Assembly: GCF_016654115.1 (NCBI RefSeq)
Contig: NZ_JAEQAZ010000015.1
Coordinates: 53,506-117,505, forward strand
Source of the DNA: Streptomyces sp. MBT53
Lineage (GTDB): Bacteria > Actinomycetota > Actinomycetes > Streptomycetales > Streptomycetaceae
Direction of reading: 5' to 3'
DNA: 64,000 bases
Below are positions 35,792 through 45,901 of this stretch, piece after piece. Position 1 is the first letter of the stretch. The number at the start of each line of letters is the position of its first letter. The notes under the pieces are model-generated. The model had not been told where the DNA came from. It was given only the letters and a program-made list of their open reading frames with translations, and made no database searches. Made by a program: the position numbers and the translations under genes.

Positions 35792-36966
35792 TCGGCGTGA
35801 CACCGGGCGAGCACCTCCCTGGCGAGCTGGCGATAGGCGGCGGCACCGACGGAGTTGGAGGCGTACGTGGTGATCGGCTCACCGGCGACCGTGGTCTCCG
35901 GGAAGCGCACCGTGCGGCCGATGACCGTGTGGTAGACGTGATCGTCGAACGCCTCGACGACGCGGGCGAGCACCTCACGGCTGTGCACGGTCCGGGAGTC
36001 GTACATCGTGGCGAGGATGCCGTCGAGCTCCAGCTCGGGGTTGAGCCGCTCCTGGACCTTCTCGATCGTCTCGGTCAGCAGCGCGACACCGCGCAGCGCG
36101 AAGAACTCGCACTCCAGCGGCACGATCACCTTGTGGGCCGCCGTCAGGGCGTTCACGGTGAGCAGGCCGAGGGAGGGCTGACAGTCGATCACGATGTAGT
36201 CGTAGTCGGCCATCAGCGGCTTCAACGCCCTTTGCAGGGTGGACTCGCGCGCGACCTCGCTCACCAACTGCACTTCGGCGGCGGACAGGTCGATGTTGCT
36301 CGGCAGCAAGTCCATGTTCGGGACAGCTGTCTTGAGGAGCACCTCGTCGGCCGACATGCCCCGCTCCATGAGCAGGTTGTAGACGGTGAGGTCCAACTCC
36401 ATGGGATTGACGCCCAGTCCGACCGACAGCGCGCCCTGCGGGTCGAAGTCGACGAGCAGTACGCGTCGTCCGTACTCCGCGAGCGCGGCACCCAGGTTGA
36501 TGGTCGACGTGGTCTTGCCGACGCCGCCCTTCTGGTTGCACATCGCGATGATCGTCGCGGGGCCGTGACTGGTCAGCGGGCCCGGGATCGGGAAGTAGGG
36601 CAGCGGGCGTCCGGTCGGGCCCACGCGCTCGCGGCGCTGACGGGCCGCGTCGGGCGCGAGTGTGGCCGCGTACTCGGGATCGGGCTCGTACTCGGCGTCG
36701 GGGTCGTAGAAGTGCCCGTCGGGCAGTTCGTCGTAGTCGGCGAAATGGTTGTGGGGCGCGCCCCTTCCGTCGCCGGCCATGGCGTTCACGTGATGGCCAT
36801 CCATGCTCTGGTGTGCTGGCTGGGTCACCCCTGGCTTGTGGTGACCCCGGTGGGCTGCGAAGGTGCGCACAGCGACGGAGCCGACAGCCTCGAACCCCGC
36901 GGGCTCCTGGCCCCTTGCCGGCATTCCTGGTTGACCACCCCCGGGAGAAAATGTCGACTCATTCAC
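35788..36966 (-). CDS. ParA-family ATPase (second, non-oriC-type)
   Basis: A 392-residue ParA/Soj-like ATPase. The first 135 residues are a Gly/His/Pro-rich extension. The deviant Walker A is CNQKGGVGKTTSTIN (about residues 142-156), with the signature first Lys; the Walker A' DFDPQG, the motif DCQPSLGLLTVNAL and PLECEFFALRG follow. A perfect AAGGAGGT site precedes GTG 36966 by 10 nt. This is not the parAB next to the origin of Streptomyces; linkage to scpAB matches the actinobacterial Rv1708-type ParA. It may position chromosome loci or condensin. Confidence 0.92.
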   Translation of the reverse strand: MNESTFSPGGGQPGMPARGQEPAGFEAVGSVAVRTFAAHRGHHKPGVTQPAHQSMDGHHVNAMAGDGRGAPHNHFADYDELPDGHFYDPDAEYEPDPEYAATLAPDAARQRRERVGPTGRPLPYFPIPGPLTSHGPATIIAMCNQKGGVGKTTSTINLGAALAEYGRRVLLVDFDPQGALSVGLGVNPMELDLTVYNLLMERGMSADEVLLKTAVPNMDLLPSNIDLSAAEVQLVSEVARESTLQRALKPLMADYDYIVIDCQPSLGLLTVNALTAAHKVIVPLECEFFALRGVALLTETIEKVQERLNPELELDGILATMYDSRTVHSREVLARVVEAFDDHVYHTVIGRTVRFPETTVAGEPITTYASNSVGAAAYRQLAREVLARCHAE

Positions 36967-37326
36967 AAGTCGTCTTACCTCCTTGGTGACCAGGGAACTT
37001 CTCGATAGGTCAGCGTGGCACCATGCCGACGGTTGGCGACTCTATGGCGTGTCGGGTGTTCGCAGCAACACAATCCGCCGGACCCGGCCCGATGTGTCGG
37101 CAATGAAACATCCCTCTGTCAAGGGCGTACGGCAGTCGCACGGCAGGTTTCACCGGTGCACGAATCGGTTCAAGGGTTATGTTCGGGGCGAGTTGACCGA
37201 TCGCCGCAAAGTGACCATACACACACTTCCGGCCGGGCCTGTCGAGCAAGGCCCGGCCGGGTGCGCGGTGTTGACGACCTGTGTTGACGTATCGCCTTTT
37301 GCTGAACGGTGACTTAGTCGACAGAG
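36967..37326. other. 360-bp intergenic region between parA and ald
   Basis: No coding frame has a sensible start. It holds the ald terminator near its right end and the parA promoter/leader near its left. I looked for the Streptomyces parS sequence (a 14-bp GTTTCACGTGAAAC palindrome) and did not see it. A purine-rich stretch around 37120-37200 has nothing recognisable. Confidence 0.5.
37229..37260 (-). terminator. Terminator of ald
   Basis: CCGGCCGGGCCT (37229-37240) pairs perfectly with AGGCCCGGCCGG (37249-37260) over an 8-nt loop, 66 bp past the ald stop. No strong T-tract. Confidence 0.8.
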
Positions 37327-38442
37327 TCAGCCGAGCAGGCTCTCCAGCTCGACGTGCTCCAGTCCGTGCGCCTCGGCGACCTCGCGGTAAATCACCTTGC
37401 CGTCATGGGTGTTGAGGCCCTTGGCGAGAGCAGGATCACGTCGCAGCGCCTCGACCCAGCCGCGGTTCGCGAGCTCCACGATGTACGGGAGCGTCGCGTT
37501 CGTGAGCGCGTAGGTGGACGTGTTCGGCACCGCGCCGGGCATGTTGGCGACGCAGTAGAAGACCGAGTTGTGGACCGGGAAGGTCGGCTCGGCGTGGGTG
37601 GTCGGGCGGGAGTCCTCGAAGCAGCCGCCCTGGTCGATCGCGATGTCGACAAGCACACTTCCGGGCTTCATCCGGGACACGAGTTCGTTGGTGACCAGCT
37701 TCGGGGCCTTGGCGCCCGGGATGAGCACCGCGCCGATGACGAGGTCGGCGTCCAGGACGGCCTTCTCCAGCTCGAAGGAGTTGGACATGATCGCCCGGAC
37801 CTTGGTGCCGAAGACCTTGTCGGCCTCGCGGAGCTTGTTGATGTCGCGGTCGAGCAGTGTGACGTGGAAGCCCATGCCGACGGCGATCTGCGTGGCGTTC
37901 CAGCCGGAGACACCGCCGCCGATGACGACGGCCCGCGCGGGCTGGGTGCCGGGGACACCGCCGGGGAGCACACCGCGGCCGCCGACCGAGCGCATCAGGT
38001 GGTAGGCGCCGACCTGCGGGGCGAGGCGGCCCGCGACCTCGGACATCGGGGCGAGCAGCGGCAGGGCGCGGCCCGGCAGTTCGACGGTCTCGTAGGCGAT
38101 CGCGGTGGTGCCGGACTCGATGAGCGCGTCGGTGCACTCCTTGGAGGCGGCCAGGTGCAGGTAGGTGAAGAGCGTCTGGTCCTTGCGGAGGCGGTGGTAC
38201 TCCTCGGCGATGGGCTCCTTCACCTTGAGCAGCAGGTCGGCGGTGGCCCAGACCTCGTCGGCGGTGGCGAGGATCTTCGCGCCCGCCGCCACGTACTCGT
38301 CGTCCGGGATCGAGGAGCCGACGCCGGCGTTCTGCTCGATGACGACCTGGTGGCCGTGGCGCACCAGCTCGTGCACGCCGGCGGGTGTGATGGCCACCCG
38401 GAACTCGTTGTTCTTGACCTCGCGGGGGATGCCGACCTTCAC
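37327..38442 (-). CDS. ald: L-alanine dehydrogenase
   Basis: A 371-residue NAD-dependent enzyme interconverting L-alanine with pyruvate and ammonia. N-terminal KVGIPREVKNNEFRVAITPAGVHEL, active-site region LLLKVKEPIAEEYHRL with the substrate Lys, TYLHLAAS with the catalytic His, NAD fold VVIGGGVSGWNATQIAVGMG (about 170-189), and DIAIDQGGCFEDSRPTTH. The frame extends to 38511, but GTG 38442 begins VKVGIPREV as in the family, with AAGGA 11 nt upstream. It ends in the hairpin at 37229-37260. Confidence 0.96.
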   Translation of the reverse strand: MKVGIPREVKNNEFRVAITPAGVHELVRHGHQVVIEQNAGVGSSIPDDEYVAAGAKILATADEVWATADLLLKVKEPIAEEYHRLRKDQTLFTYLHLAASKECTDALIESGTTAIAYETVELPGRALPLLAPMSEVAGRLAPQVGAYHLMRSVGGRGVLPGGVPGTQPARAVVIGGGVSGWNATQIAVGMGFHVTLLDRDINKLREADKVFGTKVRAIMSNSFELEKAVLDADLVIGAVLIPGAKAPKLVTNELVSRMKPGSVLVDIAIDQGGCFEDSRPTTHAEPTFPVHNSVFYCVANMPGAVPNTSTYALTNATLPYIVELANRGWVEALRRDPALAKGLNTHDGKVIYREVAEAHGLEHVELESLLG

Positions 38443-38584
38443 GTGGATCACGGTCCTTGGCTCAGAGGGTGTGGGGCAATACATCTCATACCCGGACATG
38501 CGTGAGCGCACCGGGAGACCGCAGGAGAAGGTGCGGCAGAGCCAGTTTAATGAAGGTGTTCTCGCTGTCTAGCCTTTCAATGCA

Positions 38585-40651
38585 TCAATCTTCAGCGGAT
38601 GTACTACGGATTTCGCAGGCGTTAGCGTCATGTTCCAGGGATTCGGGGGCCGGATCACCCTCCTGGAGCTCCTCACCGAGCATGCGTTCGGCCGTGCCGC
38701 GGTGCAGCGCGGCGGACGCCGGATCGCCCAGCCGGTCGAGGGTGTCGGCCAGCCGCAGCTGCAGCGCCGCCTGCAGCCGTACGTCCTCCGCGCGGCGCGC
38801 CCACTCGACGGCCTCGTGACAGGTGAGCAGCGACTCCTCGGGGCGGCCCGCGTACTCCTGGACCCGGGCCAGCTCGCTCAACGCCCGTGCCTGGGCGGGC
38901 ACATCACCGTTCTTGCGGTACCCGGCGACGGCCGCCCGCCAGTTCCGCAGGGCCTCGCCGTAGCGGCCCGCGTAGGTGTGCGCGGCGGCGATCCGGCCGT
39001 ACAGCCGGGCGGCCTCCGCGCGCTCGTCCCGGGCCAGCCGCTGGGCCAGCGCGCGGCCGAACCAGTCGGCGGCCCGGTCGTAGTCGCCGAGCTCCTGGTG
39101 CGCGCACCCTACGGATTCCATCGCGCGCCCGGTCGCATACGGGTCATTTGCTTCGCGTCCGGCGTCCAGCGCGGCCCGATAGCGCGCCAGCGCCTCGGTC
39201 GTACGGCCCGTCTGCGCGTCCAGATCGGCGAGGTTCAGCAGCGCGGCGGCCTGCTCGCGGGGCAGATTCCGCCGCTCGGCCACGTCGAGGACGAGACTGT
39301 GGATGCCGTAGAGCTCGGGGGCGGCGGCCTGGGTGCCGAAGTGGGCGACCATCGCGCGCACCAGCTGGGACATCAACCGCCGCGCCAGCGTGTCGAGTTC
39401 GCCGTCGGCGACCGCGAGGCGGGCGGAGGCCAGCAGGGCGGGCTGGCGGACGCGCAGCCAGTCGGCGGCGGCCCGGGGGTTGGGGAAGCGCAGCGAGCTG
39501 GGCATGCCGAGGAGTTTTTCCTTGGCCTGGGGGCTGTCGGTCTCGGTGATGGCGCGGCAGGACTGGAGCAGCCGTACGGTCCGCTCCAGCATGCGGGCGC
39601 GGGCGAGCTGGAGTTCGGCCGGGCGGTCCTGGGTCTCGGCGAGGGCGTGCAGCAGGGGGTGAAGGCAGCCGGGGACCTCGTACTGCGGCAGCGGGGAGTC
39701 CAGGGCGCGCAGCAGGCCCGCGGTGACGAAGTCGTCCAGGGTGGCGCGGGCGCCGTTGACCGAGCAGCCGGCGAGCGCGGAGGCGGTCTGCGGGTCGACC
39801 AGGCCGGCCGGGGCGAGGGAGAGCAGTCGCAGTATCCGGGCGGCGGGGCTGGGCAGCGAGCCGTAGACGAGCCGGAAGACTCGGCTGAGCGCGGTGCCCT
39901 CGTCGCTCTCGGCGTGCAGGTGCTTGGCGAGGTCGGCGACGGCGGCCTGCGGGCGGGCGGCGAGCCAGCCGCCGGCCAGGGTCAGCGCGGCGGGCTGGGC
40001 CCGGCAGACCTCGACCAGGCCCTCGGCGGCGAGCGGGTCGACGGTGATGCGGACCGCGCCGGTGTAGCGGGTGAGCAGTTCCAGCGCGGACTTGGTGTCG
40101 AGGCCGCCCAGAGTGCACGGGCGGACGTCGGCGATGCCGGTGAGCGGGCCGCCGGAGACGGCGACGACCAGGCAGTCGGGCGTGTCCGGAAGGAGCGCGT
40201 CGACCTGTTCGGCGTCGGCCGCGTCGTCGAGCAGGAGCAGGGCCCGCCGGTCGGCGAGGGCGGCGCGCAGGATGTCCGAGAGGTCGTCCTCGGAGGCGCC
40301 GGCCGGGGTGGGCAGTTCCAGGGCGGTGAGCAGTTCGCGGGCGGTGCGTTCGGTGGGGACGGGGGTGCCGTCGGGTTCGCTGAGCCGGGCCCGGAGCACA
40401 CCGTGGTCGTAACGGTCAGCGACCTGCCGGACGAGTTCCCCGGCGAGGGCACTGCGGCCGGAGCCGGGCTTGCCCGCGATGAGGAGGACACGCGCGCGGG
40501 GCGCCTTCCGGCCGGCGATGGTGTCCAGGCCCGCGCGCTCGATGTCGGCCCGCAGCTCCTTCAACTCTCTTGCGCGGCCCAGGAATTGACCCTCGGCAGA
40601 AGTGTCCTCGGACAGCTTCACGCCATCTGTGTCCACTGCCTGATCCGTCAC
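38585..40651 (-). CDS. STAND-type ATPase with TPR repeats
   Basis: A 688-residue signal-transduction ATPase. Residues about 20-320 are an NB-ARC-like module: FLGRARELKELRADIE, P-loop AGKPGSGRSALAGELV in which the usual Lys is Arg, Walker B ALLLLDDA, and a GxP-like QPAALTLAGGWLA block. Residues about 440-660 contain TPR-like helical pairs (AAALLNLADLDAQTGRTTEALARYRAAL, GRAMESVGCAHQELGDYDRAADWFGRAL). No N-terminal winged helix or BTAD domain is present, so it is not a SARP regulator; it may be a sensor/scaffold. GTG 40651 has GGGAG 8 nt upstream. Acidic tail after residue 660. Confidence 0.82.
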   Translation of the reverse strand: MTDQAVDTDGVKLSEDTSAEGQFLGRARELKELRADIERAGLDTIAGRKAPRARVLLIAGKPGSGRSALAGELVRQVADRYDHGVLRARLSEPDGTPVPTERTARELLTALELPTPAGASEDDLSDILRAALADRRALLLLDDAADAEQVDALLPDTPDCLVVAVSGGPLTGIADVRPCTLGGLDTKSALELLTRYTGAVRITVDPLAAEGLVEVCRAQPAALTLAGGWLAARPQAAVADLAKHLHAESDEGTALSRVFRLVYGSLPSPAARILRLLSLAPAGLVDPQTASALAGCSVNGARATLDDFVTAGLLRALDSPLPQYEVPGCLHPLLHALAETQDRPAELQLARARMLERTVRLLQSCRAITETDSPQAKEKLLGMPSSLRFPNPRAAADWLRVRQPALLASARLAVADGELDTLARRLMSQLVRAMVAHFGTQAAAPELYGIHSLVLDVAERRNLPREQAAALLNLADLDAQTGRTTEALARYRAALDAGREANDPYATGRAMESVGCAHQELGDYDRAADWFGRALAQRLARDERAEAARLYGRIAAAHTYAGRYGEALRNWRAAVAGYRKNGDVPAQARALSELARVQEYAGRPEESLLTCHEAVEWARRAEDVRLQAALQLRLADTLDRLGDPASAALHRGTAERMLGEELQEGDPAPESLEHDANACEIRSTSAED

Positions 40652-40850
40652 GGGCCACACTCCCGTCCCACTGCACGCGCATAGCCCGCCGGGACTCCGG
40701 ATCGGGTGATTCCAGAGCCTAGTTCACGCTCTGCGACGAACCGTGCGGAGCGCGGCGGGCACATCCCCCGATCGGATCAGCCGATGGTCACACCGGAAGA
40801 CGCCGAAGGACGCCGAAAGGATGAGGCGTGGCTTCAGGGGAATTGCGGCT

Positions 40851-41477
40851 TCAGGACTCGAAGGGACGCGCGGGCCACGGCGCCTCGGCCGGGCGCAGCG
40901 CGTCGATGCCCTCGCCGTGCCGGGCGGCGACCAGGGAGAGGACGCCGACGACGAGGCAGTTGTTGTGCAGCTCGCCGGCGAGGACCCCGCGGACCAGGTC
41001 GTCGAGGGGCACGCGCGCGTGCTCCATGTCGGCCTCCTCGTCCTCGACCTCGAAGCGCTGTCCGTCGGCCTCGGAGAGATCGCGGGCGAGGAAGATGCGA
41101 ATGGCCTCGTCGCAGCCGCCGGGCGTGGTGTAGACGTCGGTCAGCACCCGCCAGTCCTCGGCCTTGACGTGCGCCTCCTCGTACAGCTCGCGCTGGGCCG
41201 CGTGCAGCGGGTTCTCGCCGGGGATGTCGAGGAGTCCGGCCGGGATCTCCCACAGCTTCTGCCGCACGGGGTGGCGGTACTGCCGGATGAGCAGCACCCG
41301 GTCCTGCTCGTCGAGGGCGAGGACGCCCACGGAGCCGGGGTGGACCTGGTAGTCGCGGTGCACGACCGCGCCGCCGGGCATCACGACGTCGTCGGTGCGC
41401 ACGGAGGTCTTGTTGCCGACGAAGGGGGTCGCGGTCGCCCGGACCTCCCACTCCTCCGGGGTGTCCTTGATGGTCAT
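40851..41477 (-). CDS. NUDIX ADP-ribose pyrophosphatase
   Basis: A 208-residue NUDIX hydrolase of the ADP-sugar pyrophosphatase type. The NUDIX box is GLLDIPGENPLHAAQRELYEEAHV (about residues 83-106), with the Pro of IPA and LIRQYRHPVRQKLWEIPAGL as in ADP-ribose hydrolases; GGCDEAIRIFLAR follows. It likely splits ADP-ribose to AMP and ribose-5-phosphate. ATG 41477 has GGGAGG upstream, and three 12-bp tandem repeats lie between it and the pyrG terminator. Adjacent pyrG-NUDIX order is conserved in Actinobacteria. Confidence 0.9.
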   Translation of the reverse strand: MTIKDTPEEWEVRATATPFVGNKTSVRTDDVVMPGGAVVHRDYQVHPGSVGVLALDEQDRVLLIRQYRHPVRQKLWEIPAGLLDIPGENPLHAAQRELYEEAHVKAEDWRVLTDVYTTPGGCDEAIRIFLARDLSEADGQRFEVEDEEADMEHARVPLDDLVRGVLAGELHNNCLVVGVLSLVAARHGEGIDALRPAEAPWPARPFES

Positions 41478-41512
41478 GCCCTGTCCTCCCGCGCACGTGC
41501 CTGCATTGCAAA

Positions 41513-41548
41513 GACCTGTATTACGACCTGTATTACGACCTGCATGAC
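41513..41548. repeat. Three tandem 12-bp repeats upstream of the NUDIX gene
   Basis: GACCTGTATTAC at 41513-41524 and 41525-41536, and the variant GACCTGCATGAC at 41537-41548. On the minus strand the units read GTAATACAGGTC and lie 36-71 bp upstream of the NUDIX ATG, between it and the pyrG terminator. TAATAC in each unit resembles a -10 box, so they may be part of the promoter. Confidence 0.75.
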
Positions 41549-41555
41549 AAAAGAA

Positions 41556-41592
41556 ACCGGGGTGCACACCTCTTGAAGGCGCGCACCCCGGT
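41556..41592 (-). terminator. Hairpin downstream of pyrG
   Basis: ACCGGGGTGC (41556-41565) pairs with GCACCCCGGT (41583-41592) over a 17-nt loop, 19 bp past the pyrG stop. Confidence 0.75.
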
Positions 41593-41610
41593 CACCGTAC
41601 AACCCTCGTA

Positions 41611-43260
<1,650 letters not shown>

Positions 43261-43719
43261 GGCCAAGAGGGGGCTCCCGTGGTCGCGGTTCGAGTTGCGG
43301 TCGGGGGTTTTGTGCCCACCGGTCCACGGGCTACCAGGGTATCAGCGCCCGGACGAGATGGCTTCCGGCCACGCTCCGCACTCGCCTCGACACACTGGTG
43401 ACTCGCGTCGACACAGACGCGCCCTGGTTACCTGCTTCTCACGTGCTGCTCACCCGTTCGGCCCAGGTCCGTTGGCGAGAGCGGCACACAGATCATCTAC
43501 GTGCGTCGTATCCTGCTCGGACACTCGCTGCCGAGCCGGTCCGGAACACGGCACCACCCCCGCCCGTATATCCCGGAACAACGAGAGCTCGTCGGCCCGT
43601 TGGGCGACGACCCCCATTTGCTTCATGGCTCAACGACGCACTACAAACGATCCCTTGACCGCACACAGCGACCGCCCCCTTCTTGGTGGGGCGACGTGGC
43701 CGTTCGACTGGAGTTGCAC
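43261..43719. other. 459-bp divergent intergenic region with a 21-bp-spaced direct repeat
   Basis: Between pyrG and the GH15 gene. The frames here are short. ACTCGCCTCGACACA (43380-43394) and ACTCGCGTCGACACA (43401-43415) form a direct repeat with one mismatch and a 21-bp centre distance, two helical turns, a layout expected for a dimeric or cooperative regulator. No promoter is confidently placed. Confidence 0.5.
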
Positions 43720-45522
43720 GTGGCCGGGCGCATCGAAGATTACGCACTCATCGGAGACATGCAGACCGCTGCCCTGGTCTGCCGGGACGGCACGGTGGAC
43801 TGGCTGTGCCTGCCCCGATTCGATTCCCATGCCATCTTCGCCGGTCTGCTCGGCACCGAGGAACACGGCTTCTGGCGGCTGGGCCCGGCCCACGCCGCCG
43901 ACGCGCCGCCGCCCACCGCGGCCCGGCGCGGCTACCGAGGTGACTCGCTGATCCTGGAGTCCGAGTGGGACACCCCGCGAGGCACGGTCCGCGTGACCGA
44001 TTTCATGCCCCCTCGTGACGGCGCCCCCCAGCTGATCCGCATCGTCGAGGGCATCTCCGGCCGCGTCCCGATGCGCTCGGCGCTCCGGATGCGTTTCTCC
44101 TACGGCCGGGTCGTCCCCTGGGTGCACAAGCACGAGGGCCGCACGGTCGCCGTCGCGGGCCCCGACTCGGTGTGGTTCGACACATCGGCGGAGACCTACG
44201 GCAAGCAGCTCACGACCTACGCCGACTTCACCGTCGCGCCGGGTGACCGCATCGCGTTCACCATCTCGTGGGAGCCCTCGCACAAGCAGCCCCCGGCCCT
44301 CCCCGAGCCGGAGCAGTCCCTGGTGGCGACCGAGGAGTTCTGGCGCGACTGGGTCGACCAGTGCACGTACCACGGCCCCTACCGCGAGGCCGTCGTCCGC
44401 TCCCTGATCACCCTCAAGGCCCTCACGTACGCCCCGACCGGCGGCATCGTCGCCGCGCCGACCACCTCCCTCCCGGAGGAGATCGGCGGCGTCCGCAACT
44501 GGGACTACCGCTACACCTGGCTCCGCGACGCGGCCATCACCCTCTCCTCCCTCCTGCGCACCGGCTACCGCGAGGAGGCCCGCGCCTGGCGCGAGTGGCT
44601 GCTGCGCGCGGTGGCCGGCGACCCGGAGAACCTGCAGATCATGTACGGCATCGCCGGCGAGCGCGAGCTCGGCGAGGCGGAGCTCGACTGGCTGCCCGGC
44701 TACGAGAACTCCGGCCCGGTCCGGGTCGGCAACGGCGCCGCGCACCAGCTCCAGCTCGACGTCTACGGCGAGGTCACCGAGGCCCTGCACCTGGCCCACA
44801 TGACCGGCCTGGCCCGCAACGACTACGCCTCCCTCCTCCAGCTCAAGCTGATCCGCTACCTGGAGAAGCACTGGGACGAGCCCGACGAGGGCATCTGGGA
44901 GGTCCGCGGCCCGCGCCGCCACTTCGTGCACTCGAAGGTGATGGCCTGGGTCGCGGTCGACCGCACGATCAAGCTGATCGAGTCGGGCGACGCGGACGGC
45001 CCGCTGGAGCAGTGGCGCGAACTGCGCGACGACATCCACCGGGACGTGTGCGAGCGCGGCTACGACAAGGAGCGCAACACCTTCACGCAGTCGTACGGCT
45101 CGAAGGAGCTGGACGCCTCGCTGCTGCTCATCCCGCAGATGGGCTTCCTGCCTCCCGACGACAAGCGCGTCATCGGCACGATCGAGGCGATCCAGCGCGA
45201 ACTGTCCACCCCGGACGGCTTCATCCTGCGCTACCCGACCTCGGGCGAGGACGAGGGCGTCGACGGCCTCCCCGGTGACGAGGGCGCGTTCCTGGCCTGT
45301 TCGTTCTGGATGGCGGACGACCTCGCGATGATCGGCCGGGTGGACGAGGCCCGTAAGCTGTTCGAGAAGCTGCTCTCGCTCCGCAACGACCTGGGTCTGC
45401 TGGCCGAGGAGTGGGACCCGCGCCTGCAACGCCAGGTCGGCAACTTCCCGCAGGCCTTCAGCCACGTCCCGCTGATCGACACGGCCCTGCGCCTCACGGC
45501 TTCGGGGGCCTACGGCGGCTGA
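43720..45522 (+). CDS. GH15 family glycoside hydrolase (trehalase/glucoamylase-like)
   Basis: A 600-residue GH15 enzyme. Starts VAGRIEDYALIGDMQTAALVCRDGTVDWLCLPRFDS; later WDYRYTWLRDAA (about 259-270) with the catalytic acid region and GLLAEEWDPRLQRQVGNFPQAFSHV (about residues 563-587) with the general base Glu. The layout fits mycobacterial-type trehalases as well as glucoamylases, so the substrate (trehalose or alpha-glucan) is not decided. No signal peptide, hence cytoplasmic. GTG 43720 has GGAG 6 nt before; upstream starts at 43501 and 43696 lack a good site. Confidence 0.88.
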   Translation: MAGRIEDYALIGDMQTAALVCRDGTVDWLCLPRFDSHAIFAGLLGTEEHGFWRLGPAHAADAPPPTAARRGYRGDSLILESEWDTPRGTVRVTDFMPPRDGAPQLIRIVEGISGRVPMRSALRMRFSYGRVVPWVHKHEGRTVAVAGPDSVWFDTSAETYGKQLTTYADFTVAPGDRIAFTISWEPSHKQPPALPEPEQSLVATEEFWRDWVDQCTYHGPYREAVVRSLITLKALTYAPTGGIVAAPTTSLPEEIGGVRNWDYRYTWLRDAAITLSSLLRTGYREEARAWREWLLRAVAGDPENLQIMYGIAGERELGEAELDWLPGYENSGPVRVGNGAAHQLQLDVYGEVTEALHLAHMTGLARNDYASLLQLKLIRYLEKHWDEPDEGIWEVRGPRRHFVHSKVMAWVAVDRTIKLIESGDADGPLEQWRELRDDIHRDVCERGYDKERNTFTQSYGSKELDASLLLIPQMGFLPPDDKRVIGTIEAIQRELSTPDGFILRYPTSGEDEGVDGLPGDEGAFLACSFWMADDLAMIGRVDEARKLFEKLLSLRNDLGLLAEEWDPRLQRQVGNFPQAFSHVPLIDTALRLTASGAYGG

Positions 45523-45578
45523 CACCGTCGCCGGGGTGATGAATCCGCGGACCACTTGACATCACTACCGGGAGAACC

Positions 45579-45788
45579 ATGACCGTCAGCAAGAACATCA
45601 ACAACCCCGTGGGCCAGGGCGGCGGCAAGCGCAAGAAGCAGTCCCGCGCCGAACGGCAGAACCACGGTCCGCACCGCAACCTCGACCGCCAGGGCGCGGC
45701 CGACCTGAAGGCGGAACTCGTGCGCAAGATGCGCGAGAAGGCGGCCGAGGCCGCCGGGCAGGCGGGCGACGACACCGCGAAGGGCTGA
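45579..45788 (+). CDS. Small basic conserved protein (DUF6243-like)
   Basis: A 69-residue highly charged protein common in Streptomyces. Pattern: MTVSKNINNPVGQGGGKRKKQSRAERQN then LDRQGAADLKAELVRKMREKA, probably one long helix after a flexible Gly/Lys-rich start. The ATG at 45579 has GGGAGA just upstream. No function is known. It follows the GH15 gene by 56 bp and ends before a strong hairpin. Confidence 0.8.
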   Translation: MTVSKNINNPVGQGGGKRKKQSRAERQNHGPHRNLDRQGAADLKAELVRKMREKAAEAAGQAGDDTAKG

Positions 45789-45812
45789 CGCCCGGCCGGT
45801 CCTTACGGCTTG

Positions 45813-45850
45813 GTGACGTGCGGCGGCCCAGCGCGACCGCCGCACGTCAC
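45813..45850. terminator. 14-bp stem terminator
   Basis: GTGACGTGCGGCGG (45813-45826) pairs exactly with CCGCCGCACGTCAC (45837-45850) over a 10-nt loop, 24 bp past the small protein's stop and 51 bp before the FAD oxidase ATG. Confidence 0.85.
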
Positions 45851-45901
45851 CCGCCTAGGCTGGAAGCCGACAAAAGCCCCTTTTCTGAAAGGGGGGCGGC
45901 C

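Noticed and set aside
36967..37326. parS sites for the ParA protein
   Set aside because: No GTTTCACGTGAAAC-like palindrome is seen in the region.
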